A model generated the notes under the pieces. The model saw nothing but the letters and a program-made list of their open reading frames with translations. It did not search any database and was not told where the DNA came from. The translations under genes and the position numbers were made by a program. A DNA stretch of 64,000 nt, from the NCBI GenBank assembly GCA_021161465.1, contig JAGHAM010000036.1, positions 1 through 64,000 of the forward strand. Reading direction: 5' to 3'. This stretch comes from Candidatus Iainarchaeum sp. (GTDB lineage: Archaea; B1Sed10-29; WALL01; JAGHAM01). This document shows positions 1 to 5,947 of the stretch, in pieces (within the stretch, counting starts at the first letter, position 1; each line of letters opens with the position of its first letter).

Positions 1-1
1 A

Positions 2-157
2 GCTATCACGTCAGGGATGAATCTGTTTATGGGGGTAGGGGGTGATATATTATACTCATCAGCGATAATTGTTGTAGTCATCTCGATTTTAGCAACGCCT
101 TTGTTGTTTGGTAGTGGATTAAAATTAGTTAAGGAAAAATCTATTTATAGGTTGTAA
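2..157 (+). CDS. C-terminal end of a membrane protein (5' truncated)
   Basis: Only the last 51 codons lie in the window; the frame is open from base 2 and stops at TAA 155-157. The visible part has a glycine-rich stretch, then one hydrophobic segment rich in I and V ending in ATPLLFGSG, and a short basic tail (KLVKEKSIYRL). This looks like the last transmembrane helix of a polytopic transporter, and the TPLL ending recalls Kef/NhaP-type cation:proton antiporters, but that family guess rests on a few residues. The missing 5' part lies upstream of base 1. Confidence 0.5.
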   Translation, partial: AITSGMNLFMGVGGDILYSSAIIVVVISILATPLLFGSGLKLVKEKSIYRL

Positions 158-175
158 TGTAAAATGATAACACAC

Positions 176-265
176 AGCGGGGTGGAGTAGCTAGGAGAGG
201 CAAAACCCTAAATGCTCGTCGGGCTCATAACCCGAAGGTCGTTGGTTCAAATCCAACCCCCGCTA
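176..265 (+). tRNA. initiator tRNA-Met (CAU) with an enlarged D-loop, probable D-loop intron
   Basis: Acceptor strands AGCGGGG (176-182) and CCCCGCT (258-264) pair fully, including the A1:U72 pair typical of archaeal initiators. The discriminator is A265 and CCA is not encoded. The anticodon arm TCGGG-CTCATAA-CCCGA (219-235) has anticodon CAT at 226-228 and the three G:C pairs of initiators. The T-arm is GTTGG-TTCAAAT-CCAAC. The D-stem is GAG/CTC (185-187 with 215-217), but the loop between is about 15 bases too long, so the gene is 90 bases instead of about 75. The surplus folds as a bulge-helix-bulge splice motif (see the intron entry). I am sure this is an initiator tRNA. Confidence 0.93.
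198..212 (+). other. candidate 15-base intron in the D-loop of tRNA-iMet (bulge-helix-bulge)
   Basis: The D-arm can refold as AGC (189-191) with GCT (214-216), then a four-pair central helix TAGG (192-195) with CCTA (207-210). A three-base bulge lies on each strand: AGA (196-198) and AAT (211-213). Two three-base bulges flanking a four-pair helix is the geometry cut by archaeal tRNA splicing endonuclease. Cutting at equivalent positions in both bulges removes 15 bases and leaves a normal 75-base tRNA. Exact cut sites are uncertain by one base; cutting after the third bulge base would restore the conserved A21. Confidence 0.65.
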
Positions 266-555
266 TCCCACACCACAATCTTATCTGAAAAATCCACGAC
301 TTTTCCATCTTCTGTGAGTATTCCATCATTTGCCAGCCTTTTTTTCTTCTTTTTCAAACCCAAAGCATAACCACCTAAACGGCCATCAGAATAAACAACT
401 TTGTAGCAGGGTATATTTTTAGGGTCTTTGTTAAAATGTAAAGCACGTCCAACTGCTCGTGGTGAGGTCTTTAGCGCCTTAGCCAGCTGTTTGTACGTCG
501 TTAACTTCCCTTTGGGTATTTTTCTTAAGAGAGACCAAATTAATTCATTATCCAT
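247..555 (-). CDS. MGMT/ATL-family DNA alkyltransferase domain protein
   Basis: This 102-residue protein corresponds to the DNA-binding C-terminal domain of O6-alkylguanine-DNA alkyltransferases. Visible are the helix-turn-helix with the arginine-finger motif RAVGRAL (33-39) and the active-site loop IPCYKVV with cysteine at 50 (PCHRVV in typical enzymes), followed by GRLGGYALG. It lacks the N-terminal domain of full-length enzymes. That length is like ATL proteins, but those carry Trp in place of Cys, so this one could still accept alkyl groups. Its last codons lie within the tRNA gene on the other strand (247-265). The histidine of PCHRV is replaced by tyrosine, so activity is uncertain. Confidence 0.85.
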   Translation of the reverse strand: MDNELIWSLLRKIPKGKLTTYKQLAKALKTSPRAVGRALHFNKDPKNIPCYKVVYSDGRLGGYALGLKKKKKRLANDGILTEDGKVVDFSDKIVVWDSGGWI

Positions 556-579
556 CAGATACCCCCTATAGTTCCGGTA

Positions 580-798
580 TTATTTCAGTTTTATGATTGT
601 CAACGCGCCGCCGCCTAATTTTTGTATAACAACATATTTAGAGAGGATAGGCTTAACAAATTTACCTTTGCTGTTTTTGTAACCATATAGATAGTTACAT
701 ATAGTTGCAGGACTTACATGGGCTTCTCTTGCTAGCTGCCGTATCCAGATACCTTCACGATGCATTCGCAAAATACGTAAAATTTCATCAGTTGACAT
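580..798 (-). CDS. small helix-turn-helix protein
   Basis: A 72-residue protein. The N-terminal half, LRMHREGIWIRQLAREAHVS followed by PATICNYLYG, reads as a helix-turn-helix (roughly residues 10-40) of the kind that asks whether a gene or site is bound by a small regulator. The C-terminal half ends in a hydrophobic strand-rich stretch (YVVIQKLGGGALTIIKLK). It lies 24 bases upstream of the alkyltransferase gene on the same strand, so the two may be cotranscribed. I do not recognise a named family and the target is unknown. Confidence 0.6.
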   Translation of the reverse strand: MSTDEILRILRMHREGIWIRQLAREAHVSPATICNYLYGYKNSKGKFVKPILSKYVVIQKLGGGALTIIKLK

Positions 799-941
799 GT
801 AAAACTATTAAACAGTGTTCAACTATAAATATATATTGTATGTATAGGATACATACTATACTTACTAAACTCACTAGTACACATCTATATCAATACTTCA
901 AAAGAATACCTCTACACTTTACATAACAGTTTACGTAACCA

Positions 942-1589
942 TTAACTCTCCTTACTAAGTCTCTCTAAAAACCCCATAGCGGAGTTTACATCTCCTGATA
1001 GTGGGAATCCCTCTAATCTAAATTCAGAACCATAATCCAATACCTTCTCAATCAATTCCACCTCATTATAATCAAAGGGCAACTTATACACAAAGAGCCT
1101 GAGCTTAGCTTTAGATGTATCATCTCTTGCACACAACAAAAAGTTTATCAAATCCCATGTATTCATCTTTGCTTTATCAAATCTAGAGAGAAATACCACA
1201 AGATCTAAATTTAATTCTTTATCCACCTTTGGCAGTCTCTTAATTAGTGGGTGCGTTTCCCTCCCCAAATATAGAAAATTAGTTTGATAAAGCGCGTTTA
1301 ATTTTCTAGGTTTTGTGGTAGATTTCTTATGGTGGTATGACACCAAGGCCCGTGCTTTAAGCCACACATTATCCCCTGGAAGGTATTCAATAATAAACCC
1401 TTCATCTCTTAGAGGAGTTAGGATATCCTCTCTAAATTTTTTGGCGACCTTCTTCGTGGGTGTTTTTGGGTAGAAGGAAGGGACACGCGCTTTCAAATAC
1501 CTAACAATCTCACTTGTTGTTGAGGGTATGGGTTTCCTACAGTACCCCACCACCAACTTCTCCACATCTAATTTATTGTAAGCAACCAT
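942..1589 (-). CDS. hypothetical protein with an N-terminal basic domain
   Basis: A 215-residue protein I do not recognise. The frame could start at 1631, but the ATG at 1589 (MVAYNKLDVEKL) is preferred because a TATA-like box (TTTAAATAT, minus strand) lies about 27 bases upstream, which is leaderless spacing. Residues 1-90 are basic with a helix-rich pattern (TSEIVRYLKARVPSFYPKTP) that could be a winged-helix; the C-terminal part is mixed alpha/beta with several LxxxLxF segments. No signal peptide, membrane segment or catalytic motif is visible. It stands alone on the minus strand. Confidence 0.6.
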   Translation of the reverse strand: MVAYNKLDVEKLVVGYCRKPIPSTTSEIVRYLKARVPSFYPKTPTKKVAKKFREDILTPLRDEGFIIEYLPGDNVWLKARALVSYHHKKSTTKPRKLNALYQTNFLYLGRETHPLIKRLPKVDKELNLDLVVFLSRFDKAKMNTWDLINFLLCARDDTSKAKLRLFVYKLPFDYNEVELIEKVLDYGSEFRLEGFPLSGDVNSAMGFLERLSKES

Positions 1590-1610
1590 TGTTATTGTTA
1601 TCTTAGCTAT

Positions 1611-1620
1611 AATATTTAAA
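1611..1620 (-). promoter_or_regulatory. TATA-like promoter element for the hypothetical gene at 942-1589
   Basis: The minus strand reads TTTAAATATT here. Its centre is about 27 bases upstream of the ATG at 1589, so transcription would start at or next to the start codon. This decides between two possible start codons. Confidence 0.55.
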
Positions 1621-1699
1621 GTTAAGTACAAAAAAATATACTACTAAACCACTATAACAAACCTAACTTTAAACCACACAAAAAATAGGGAGGTATATT

Positions 1700-2017
1700 T
1701 TATCTGGTCCTACCAAGAAGGCTTCTTCTCCTAAAGTTGTTGGATAACCTTGCGTCAACCTCTTCACTAGATGGCTCGCTTACCCTACCCTTAGATACAA
1801 TCATTATATCCCCAACAGATTTAACATTTTTGTACAATATGCTCTTCTCTTTAAGAATGTTCTTAGCTCGATCCTTGGAAACAAACCTGAGAGGTTCGGT
1901 GGTTACTCTAACTATATTACCCTTTTCTAGGTTTAATATAACATCATTAGCCTTTCCTATGTATTTACCATCATCTGTGTAAATATCAATCCCATAAAGT
2001 TCTGATATATGGAACAT
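1700..2017 (-). CDS. PRC-barrel domain protein with basic C-terminal tail
   Basis: A 105-residue protein. Residues 1-75 match the PRC-barrel pattern: a strand with LYGIDIYTDDGKYIGKANDV, then DVILNLEKGNIVRV, and a late KNVKSVGDIMIV strand. The last 30 residues are basic and probably disordered (SNNFRRRSLLGRTR). The start at 2017 is chosen over an upstream ATG because GAGGTGA lies six bases before it. In archaea short PRC-barrel proteins are common; those studied include CdpB-type cell division partners, but nothing here fixes a role. A second short PRC-barrel gene is at 42461-42724. Confidence 0.75.
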   Translation of the reverse strand: MFHISELYGIDIYTDDGKYIGKANDVILNLEKGNIVRVTTEPLRFVSKDRAKNILKEKSILYKNVKSVGDIMIVSKGRVSEPSSEEVDARLSNNFRRRSLLGRTR

Positions 2018-2234
2018 TTTTTTCACCTCTTTTGCCTGAAGCAAACAAACAAGTATAAGAAGAAGGGGTATTTAAACCTTTCTTAGTGTCATTTATAAAC
2101 CATCAGGATTACTGAGTCTATTGCCCAACACCCTTCCAGCCCTACACCTCTCGCATCAGAATACTGGAACTATGGGGGGCCTCACATAACTACCCCAACA
2201 AACAAAAACACCATATTACGTAAATTTACGTAAA

Positions 2235-2795
2235 TTAACCTATCAACCGATATTTGGTTTGTCTGCCAACCTTAAAACTTTTAACCAAACCTTCCTCCTG
2301 CAGTTGCTTCAACCTCCCCCACAAATGTTGCCTTGTATACCCCAATCTCTTGGATAACTCTATAGTGCTCATTTCTTCATCTTTAAGAGAGTCTACAATC
2401 TTCTTGTCTATCCTGAGTAGTTCTAATTCTCTTTCAACCCTATTGACCTCTCCTATGTTTTGTGTCAACTCCATAGTTGACGCGTCAATTTTGTGTGTTA
2501 ACTCTCTCTTTTGTTCCTGCAGTGACCTAATCCTCTCCTCTATACCAGATACCATTCCTATGAGGTCATCTCCCCTCACCAAACCCTCACTTACCATCTC
2601 CTTTATTTCAGCAGCATCCTCTTTTGTGGCCAGTAACTCTACCTTCTCATCCAGATGTCTGTATATCTCTTCAAGCCGGGATACTTTATCCTGTATCGTC
2701 AGGAGAGGATGCTCCACCGGAGGCGTCATTGTATCCGGGGGGTACAAACTCTCACTTTTTTCTTTCTTTTTCCAAAGCCAGTCCAACAAACCCAT
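2235..2795 (-). CDS. coiled-coil protein with C-terminal winged helix
   Basis: A 186-residue protein. Residues 1-30 are basic and proline-rich, residues 35-130 are a long heptad-rich coiled coil (LEEIYRHLDEKVELLATKED and onward), and residues 130-186 form a winged helix (DEEMSTIELSKRLGYTRQHL, then LQEEGLVKSFKVGRQTKYRL with the wing hairpin). This is a DNA-binding protein that should dimerise through the coil. A short possible ORF ends two bases before its ATG, so the two may be one operon. The target is unknown; it could regulate nearby genes or be chromosome associated. Confidence 0.7.
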   Translation of the reverse strand: MGLLDWLWKKKEKSESLYPPDTMTPPVEHPLLTIQDKVSRLEEIYRHLDEKVELLATKEDAAEIKEMVSEGLVRGDDLIGMVSGIEERIRSLQEQKRELTHKIDASTMELTQNIGEVNRVERELELLRIDKKIVDSLKDEEMSTIELSKRLGYTRQHLWGRLKQLQEEGLVKSFKVGRQTKYRLIG

Positions 2796-2797
2796 GC

Positions 2798-2953
2798 CTA
2801 TTCTTTCTCACTTTCTATATTTATTTCTTCGCTCAACATCTCTTGTGGCCCCAACACACCAACACTCACTTTTTCCCTATCCTCCACCACAGTATTTTCT
2901 TCATCCACCTTACCCCCTTCTCTCTTCCAGTTCAGCACATGCCCAACACTCAC
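2798..2953 (-). CDS. possible small acidic protein, cotranscribed with the coiled-coil/wHTH gene
   Basis: The minus strand has an open frame of 51 codons starting at GTG 2953 (or 36 codons from GTG 2908) and stopping with TAG at 2798-2800, two bases before the ATG of the next gene. Translated, it begins VSVGHVLNWKREGG and continues with many acidic residues (VDEENTVVEDREK, then EINIESEKE). The acidic bias and the tight spacing look like coding. Against it: no ATG and no strong ribosome binding site. The peptide contains KVSVG twice because the DNA carries a direct repeat. Confidence 0.3.
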   Translation of the reverse strand: MSVGHVLNWKREGGKVDEENTVVEDREKVSVGVLGPQEMLSEEINIESEKE

Positions 2954-2958
2954 TTTTT
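2859..2958. repeat. 16-base direct repeat CCAACACTCACTTTTT, two exact copies
   Basis: Exact copies lie at 2859-2874 and 2943-2958, 84 bases apart. The core CTCACTTTTT also occurs at 2751-2760 (inside the next gene) and 2998-3007, with a weaker version CTCACTTTCT at 2808-2817. Four of the five lie in the gap between divergent regulators at 2795 and 3158. They could be operator half-sites, or simply repeated coding sequence of the possible small ORF. The rest of 2954-3157 is very AT-rich and holds the promoter region of the gene at 3158. Confidence 0.5.
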
Positions 2959-3157
2959 AACTACTTTACCGATCAAACATCCAAAACCACCAAAACCCTC
3001 ACTTTTTTCAACTTTCACTTTTATCTACATTATATACATAGTAAAATATCTTTTATAAAATATTCTTATCTTAGAACATATCTCAACCAAACCACCGAAA
3101 CATATAAATTACAAAACAACCTATACAATATCTACATTTTAGTTTTGAGGTGCGTGT

Positions 3158-3445
3158 ATGGAAGCAAGTTTTTTTATAAATGAGAAACCAGTTAGGACGC
3201 TAGTTGCCCTTCTGGATGGGGATAAGACATGGTATGCATCATTATTGGCTAAGAAGGTGGATTGTACTTATGCCCACATGGTCAATATGCTGGATAGTTT
3301 GGCTAGTGGTGGGCTGGTTGTCTTCGATAGAGAAGGCAGGGTTAAGATAGTTAAACTAACGACTGCTGGCGAGGAGTTGGCCCACGAATTTGAGGCAGTA
3401 CTCAGGCGTCTGGAGAGAAAGGGAGGTAACTCTCACGCGCAATAA
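3158..3445 (+). CDS. winged-helix transcriptional regulator
   Basis: A 95-residue protein that is essentially one winged helix-turn-helix: VRTLVALLDGDKTWYASLLA, then KKVDCTYAHMVNMLDSLASG as the recognition region, and a wing VVFDREGRVKIVKLTTAGEE. The last 20 residues are charged and helical, probably for dimerisation. This is the MarR/PadR-like 'archaeal wHTH' layout. GAGGTG stands five bases before the ATG. It is divergent from the coiled-coil/wHTH gene across a gap with repeated sequence, so it may control that gap. No ligand pocket can be named. Confidence 0.75.
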   Translation: MEASFFINEKPVRTLVALLDGDKTWYASLLAKKVDCTYAHMVNMLDSLASGGLVVFDREGRVKIVKLTTAGEELAHEFEAVLRRLERKGGNSHAQ

Positions 3446-3500
3446 TTTTTCAGGAAAAGTATTTATTGGTTGTGTGTCTAATAGTAAAGGGGTGCTCTAA

Positions 3501-3869
3501 ATGGAAGAACCAGAAACACGTATCAGAACAAGCTTTATCCCAATAAGAATGATATCCGGTCAGAGGGAACCAGTAAGCTTGCAGGTAGAGGTAACAAACA
3601 AATCCCGTGAACCCAGGGGGTATTCTGTTAGCGTGAAGGTCCCTTCTAGGTTTGGTTTTGATAGGGCGTGTTTGATGGGTGAGAAGCGCGTTAGAATAGG
3701 TCTTATTAACCCAGGCGAAGCGAAGAACGCAGTATTCACTATATACAGCAAGTTCAATGTTCCAGCGGGGCTTTACAACTTGGATATTGTGGTCAGGTCT
3801 CATGCTGAAAGATTCGATAAGGTGCTAGACCAAGAAAACATGACAGCGACCCTTCGTGTTGAGAAATGA
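3501..3869 (+). CDS. hypothetical beta-sandwich (CARDB/NEW3-like) cytoplasmic protein
   Basis: A 122-residue protein with the alternating pattern of an Ig-like beta sandwich: GQREPVSLQVEVTNKSREPR, then VSVKVPSRFGF, INPGEAKNAVFTIYSKF and GLYNLDIVVRS. Such V-V-x-N-x-S and G-E-A motifs are typical of CARDB or NEW3 domains. Those usually sit on secreted proteins, but there is no signal peptide here, so this copy looks cytoplasmic. It follows the wHTH gene by 55 bases on the same strand. Function is not known; a binding or scaffold role is inferred only from the fold. Confidence 0.6.
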   Translation: MEEPETRIRTSFIPIRMISGQREPVSLQVEVTNKSREPRGYSVSVKVPSRFGFDRACLMGEKRVRIGLINPGEAKNAVFTIYSKFNVPAGLYNLDIVVRSHAERFDKVLDQENMTATLRVEK

Positions 3870-4065
3870 GGCGACACACAATCGCCTAGGTCTTCTAGTG
3901 CCATTAAGGCTTTATACCTAATAATACAACAAACAATTATTTCAGGTAGCCTTTTCTATCTAATCTAGGGTGTTCGAGGGGGAAAACCCCACATTAAGAT
4001 AAGAGCTCAATTAACACACAGAGAAAAACACACTGGTTTTGTGCATATTATAGAAGAGGTATATC

Positions 4066-4100
4066 CATTATGCATGACACATAATGTTAATCTTTAAATA
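4066..4100 (+). promoter_or_regulatory. promoter with inverted repeat upstream of the 4135-4968 gene pair
   Basis: A TATA-like box TTTAAATA is at 4093-4100. Just upstream is a perfect inverted repeat CATTATG-N7-CATAATG (4066-4072 and 4080-4086). Its position, directly against the BRE/TATA region, is where archaeal regulators act. AAGGAGTGG at 4120-4128 is a plausible ribosome binding site. The rest of 3870-4134 is non-coding; it also holds a small GGGGAAAACCCC hairpin near 3979-3990, possibly a terminator-like element for the upstream gene. Confidence 0.5.
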
Positions 4101-4134
4101 GGAGAGCGCGTTAACTTAGAAGGAGTGGCAGCAC

Positions 4135-4482
4135 ATGGTAAAATATGAAACAACTCTAAAAATAAACGCCAGGGAGAGAATCCCAGACCTATTAACAATT
4201 TTGGAGAACCTCTTCTATAGGAAAAAAGAGAACGCCAAGCTCGCGCAGAAGTTTATTTATCTGATCCTCGAGCGTAAGAGAATACCTTCAAAGGAATGGG
4301 AGAAGCTTCAAGGGGAGCTGGGTTGCACTCACCAGGAGTATTACACGATGATATCTAAGCTCAGGGATGCTGGCTTGATAACCAAAATTGATGGAGAATG
4401 GATATTGTCGGAGCAGTTCAGCAACAGATGTTCAGAAATGCATGACATATGGGCAAGCTTCATCAAACGCTGGAAGGCATGA
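4135..4482 (+). CDS. winged-helix-like hypothetical protein
   Basis: A 115-residue, mostly helical protein. Residues 30-100 read as a winged helix: AQKFIYLILERKRIPSKEWE, LQGELGCTHQEYYTMISKLR as the recognition helix, and DAGLITKIDGEWILSE as the wing. The last residues (HDIWASFIKRWKA) form a helix suited to dimerisation. It is separated from the next gene by three bases, so they are one operon behind a promoter with an inverted repeat. It may bind that repeat as an autoregulator; this is inference. Confidence 0.65.
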   Translation: MVKYETTLKINARERIPDLLTILENLFYRKKENAKLAQKFIYLILERKRIPSKEWEKLQGELGCTHQEYYTMISKLRDAGLITKIDGEWILSEQFSNRCSEMHDIWASFIKRWKA

Positions 4483-4485
4483 ATT

Positions 4486-4968
4486 ATGGTTGAATTTGAT
4501 ATTAACACAAGGTTGGGTAGGCCATCTGCGATTCTTCGTAGGGAGGGAAAGGAAGAACAAGTAGTGGTGAGTAAGCCTTTCTACGAGAGGGAGATAAGCG
4601 TTAGGTGGATTAATGGGTTCAGGAACAACAAGACGTATATAATAAAACGCAGTGGCAAGTTTAACAAGAGCGTAAAAATATACAAGAAGAGAAGGCTGTT
4701 CTGTACAGTTGAGGCCAACTTCAGTATCAATTCAACCATACTCGTTAAGAAGAAGGATGAGCTGCTTTTTAAGATGCTGGAAACTACACCCTTAAAGGGC
4801 GAATTCGAGATTATCCACGATGGCGCTAGGATTGGATTGATGAAACTTACTGGCCTGCATTTGCCGCTTCTCTCGAAAACCACTAAAGGAGTTAAGGGAT
4901 ACTTCAACCATCTGAAACCCTCTGAGGAAGAGCTTTTGGTGCTTTCTTTAATTTCAATAGGTGTTTAG
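4486..4968 (+). CDS. hypothetical protein, beta-rich, partner of the wHTH gene
   Basis: A 160-residue protein of unknown family. Repeated amphipathic beta strands alternate with turns (RREGKEEQVVVSKPFYEREI, KTYIIKRSGKFNKSVKIYKK, RRLFCTVEANFSINSTILVK, KGEFEIIHDGARIGLMKLTG). That is the layout of a twelve-strand LURP/tubby-like barrel or another all-beta fold. The C-terminus is hydrophobic (EEELLVLSLISIGV) and could be a membrane-associated helix. It lies three bases behind the wHTH gene. I cannot assign a function. Confidence 0.6.
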   Translation: MVEFDINTRLGRPSAILRREGKEEQVVVSKPFYEREISVRWINGFRNNKTYIIKRSGKFNKSVKIYKKRRLFCTVEANFSINSTILVKKKDELLFKMLETTPLKGEFEIIHDGARIGLMKLTGLHLPLLSKTTKGVKGYFNHLKPSEEELLVLSLISIGV

Positions 4969-5421
4969 TTGTTCATGTTCAGGATCGCACGAGAAAATAA
5001 CCCTGGGGTTTAAGCGTGAAAACCACCCAAAAACATCACTTCCAAAAGAGGTGTTTCTTTACCGTTTTTCTGCCGTTTAGCGCCTGAAATGAATGCACTA
5101 ATGTATTTGTGGCGTACAAAGGATAAAACAATAAAAGGAGAGCAAAATGCGCTGTTTTCTCAATTTAACTGGCGTTCGCGCCGTTTCTCATGAAAACCAC
5201 AGAAAATATTAATTTAATAGTATATCTTAAAAACATAGCAATTGAAAGACTATTTTATACTATATATTGTTGACTATATATAATTAAGATATATATAGTT
5301 TAGTATATACTTAGTTTTTGCAAAAACGTTAAGTCTCACAACCGTAAAAATGCAAAAAACTTGTGAACGTAGAAAAACAGGTACCATGCGGTTAATACTC
5401 ATGAAATCCGCAGAACGGCGC
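4969..5421. other. 453-base convergent gap with no supported gene
   Basis: The flanking genes both end into this stretch, so no promoter is required here. The left half has mixed composition with TGAAAACCAC twice (about 5018 and 5190) and one 21-codon reading frame after GGAGAG near 5138-5210, which is too short to call. The right half (5205-5320) is extremely AT-rich with repeated ACTATATA words and a long inverted repeat. An RNA gene or a replication/segregation element would fit such a gap, but no known element is recognised. Confidence 0.5.
5273..5299. repeat. AT-rich inverted repeat, 10-base arms
   Basis: ACTATATATA (5273-5282) and TATATATAGT (5290-5299) are perfect reverse complements with a 7-base spacer ATTAAGA. 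Partial copies (ACTATATATT at 5259-5268 and TAGTATAT at 5217-5224 and 5302-5309) surround it. In sequence this AT-rich some pairing arises by chance, but ten paired bases plus satellite copies is more than background. Confidence 0.6.
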
Positions 5422-5838
5422 TTATTCACGGTCTCTGGTGGGCATACCAAATGCCTTGTCTATGTCTTCAGCGATTTCCCTTATGTTCTTTATGGTTCGT
5501 TCAACATCCAAAAACAGCTCGTCAACGAGGTTTTCTAGGTTTGCTTCGCGTATATAGTAGCCCTGGCCCTCTCCTACAACAAGGCCAAGCGCGCGCATGG
5601 TCTTGAGATGATGGGCAACAGCGGTCCGGGACAGGTTGGTCTTTCGCGCTATCTCATCTATGGTGAGTGGTGTTCCATCTCTTGTGGCTGTGAGTAAGAG
5701 CTTAAATATCTTCAGGCCAGTCCTCTCTCTATCTCTACCTCCCAATAGGCCAACAGACCTACAAAACCACTCTAAATCCTCATCCACTCCCTTGGTTGTT
5801 GGTTTCCTCATCTTTCTTATCACAAACCAGCCTCTCAT
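5422..5838 (-). CDS. winged-helix regulator, probable heat-shock repressor
   Basis: A 138-residue protein. Residues 40-105 form an ArsR-type winged helix: GLKIFKLLLTATRDGTPLTI, DEIARKTNLSRTAVAHHLKT (recognition helix), MRALGLVVGEGQGYYIRE (wing). The C-terminal 35 residues are an acidic helix (LVDELFLDVERTIKNIREIA) for dimerisation. AGGTGG lies a few bases before the start. It is divergent from hsp20, with cdc48 next. That is the arrangement of Phr, the heat-shock repressor of Pyrococcus, which represses its own gene, hsp20 and an AAA ATPase. I infer the same role here but cannot prove orthology. Confidence 0.75.
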   Translation of the reverse strand: MRGWFVIRKMRKPTTKGVDEDLEWFCRSVGLLGGRDRERTGLKIFKLLLTATRDGTPLTIDEIARKTNLSRTAVAHHLKTMRALGLVVGEGQGYYIREANLENLVDELFLDVERTIKNIREIAEDIDKAFGMPTRDRE

Positions 5839-5880
5839 AGAACCACCTTCTATATTTATGTACCAAAAGGTTTAAATACT

Positions 5881-5941
5881 TTTTTATATCTAATAAATAA
5901 ACATATTAGTCATAAAAACAAACATATAGAAAAAGGAGGTG
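5881..5941 (+). promoter_or_regulatory. hsp20 promoter region with candidate operator and ribosome binding site
   Basis: TTTTTATAT (5881-5889) is the likely TATA element. An inverted repeat CTAATA-N8-TATTAG (5890-5895 and 5904-5909) lies immediately downstream, over the expected transcription start. A repressor bound there would block RNA polymerase, as Phr does. AAGGAGGTGA (5933-5942) is a strong ribosome binding site and selects the ATG at 5948. The minus strand has its own TATA-like GTATTTAAAC at 5870-5879 for the regulator gene. Confidence 0.55.
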
Positions 5942-5947
5942 ATGTCT

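Noticed and set aside
2254-3183. A 309-codon plus-strand open frame across the coiled-coil gene and the AT-rich gap
   Set aside because: Antisense to a clearly protein-like gene; composition dominated by S, L, F and P with no domain; the frame is open by chance in AT-rich, repeat-bearing sequence.
5140-5210. A 21-codon frame after a GGAGAG motif in the convergent gap
   Set aside because: Too short and without homology or promoter; mentioned only as part of the gap.
4969-5421. A chromosomal replication origin
   Set aside because: There is an AT-rich inverted repeat but no recognisable origin-recognition boxes and no cdc6/orc1 gene nearby.
5350-5538. A 62-codon plus-strand frame overlapping the heat-shock regulator gene
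   Set aside because: Half of it is antisense to a strong winged-helix gene, and no promoter or ribosome binding site fits it.
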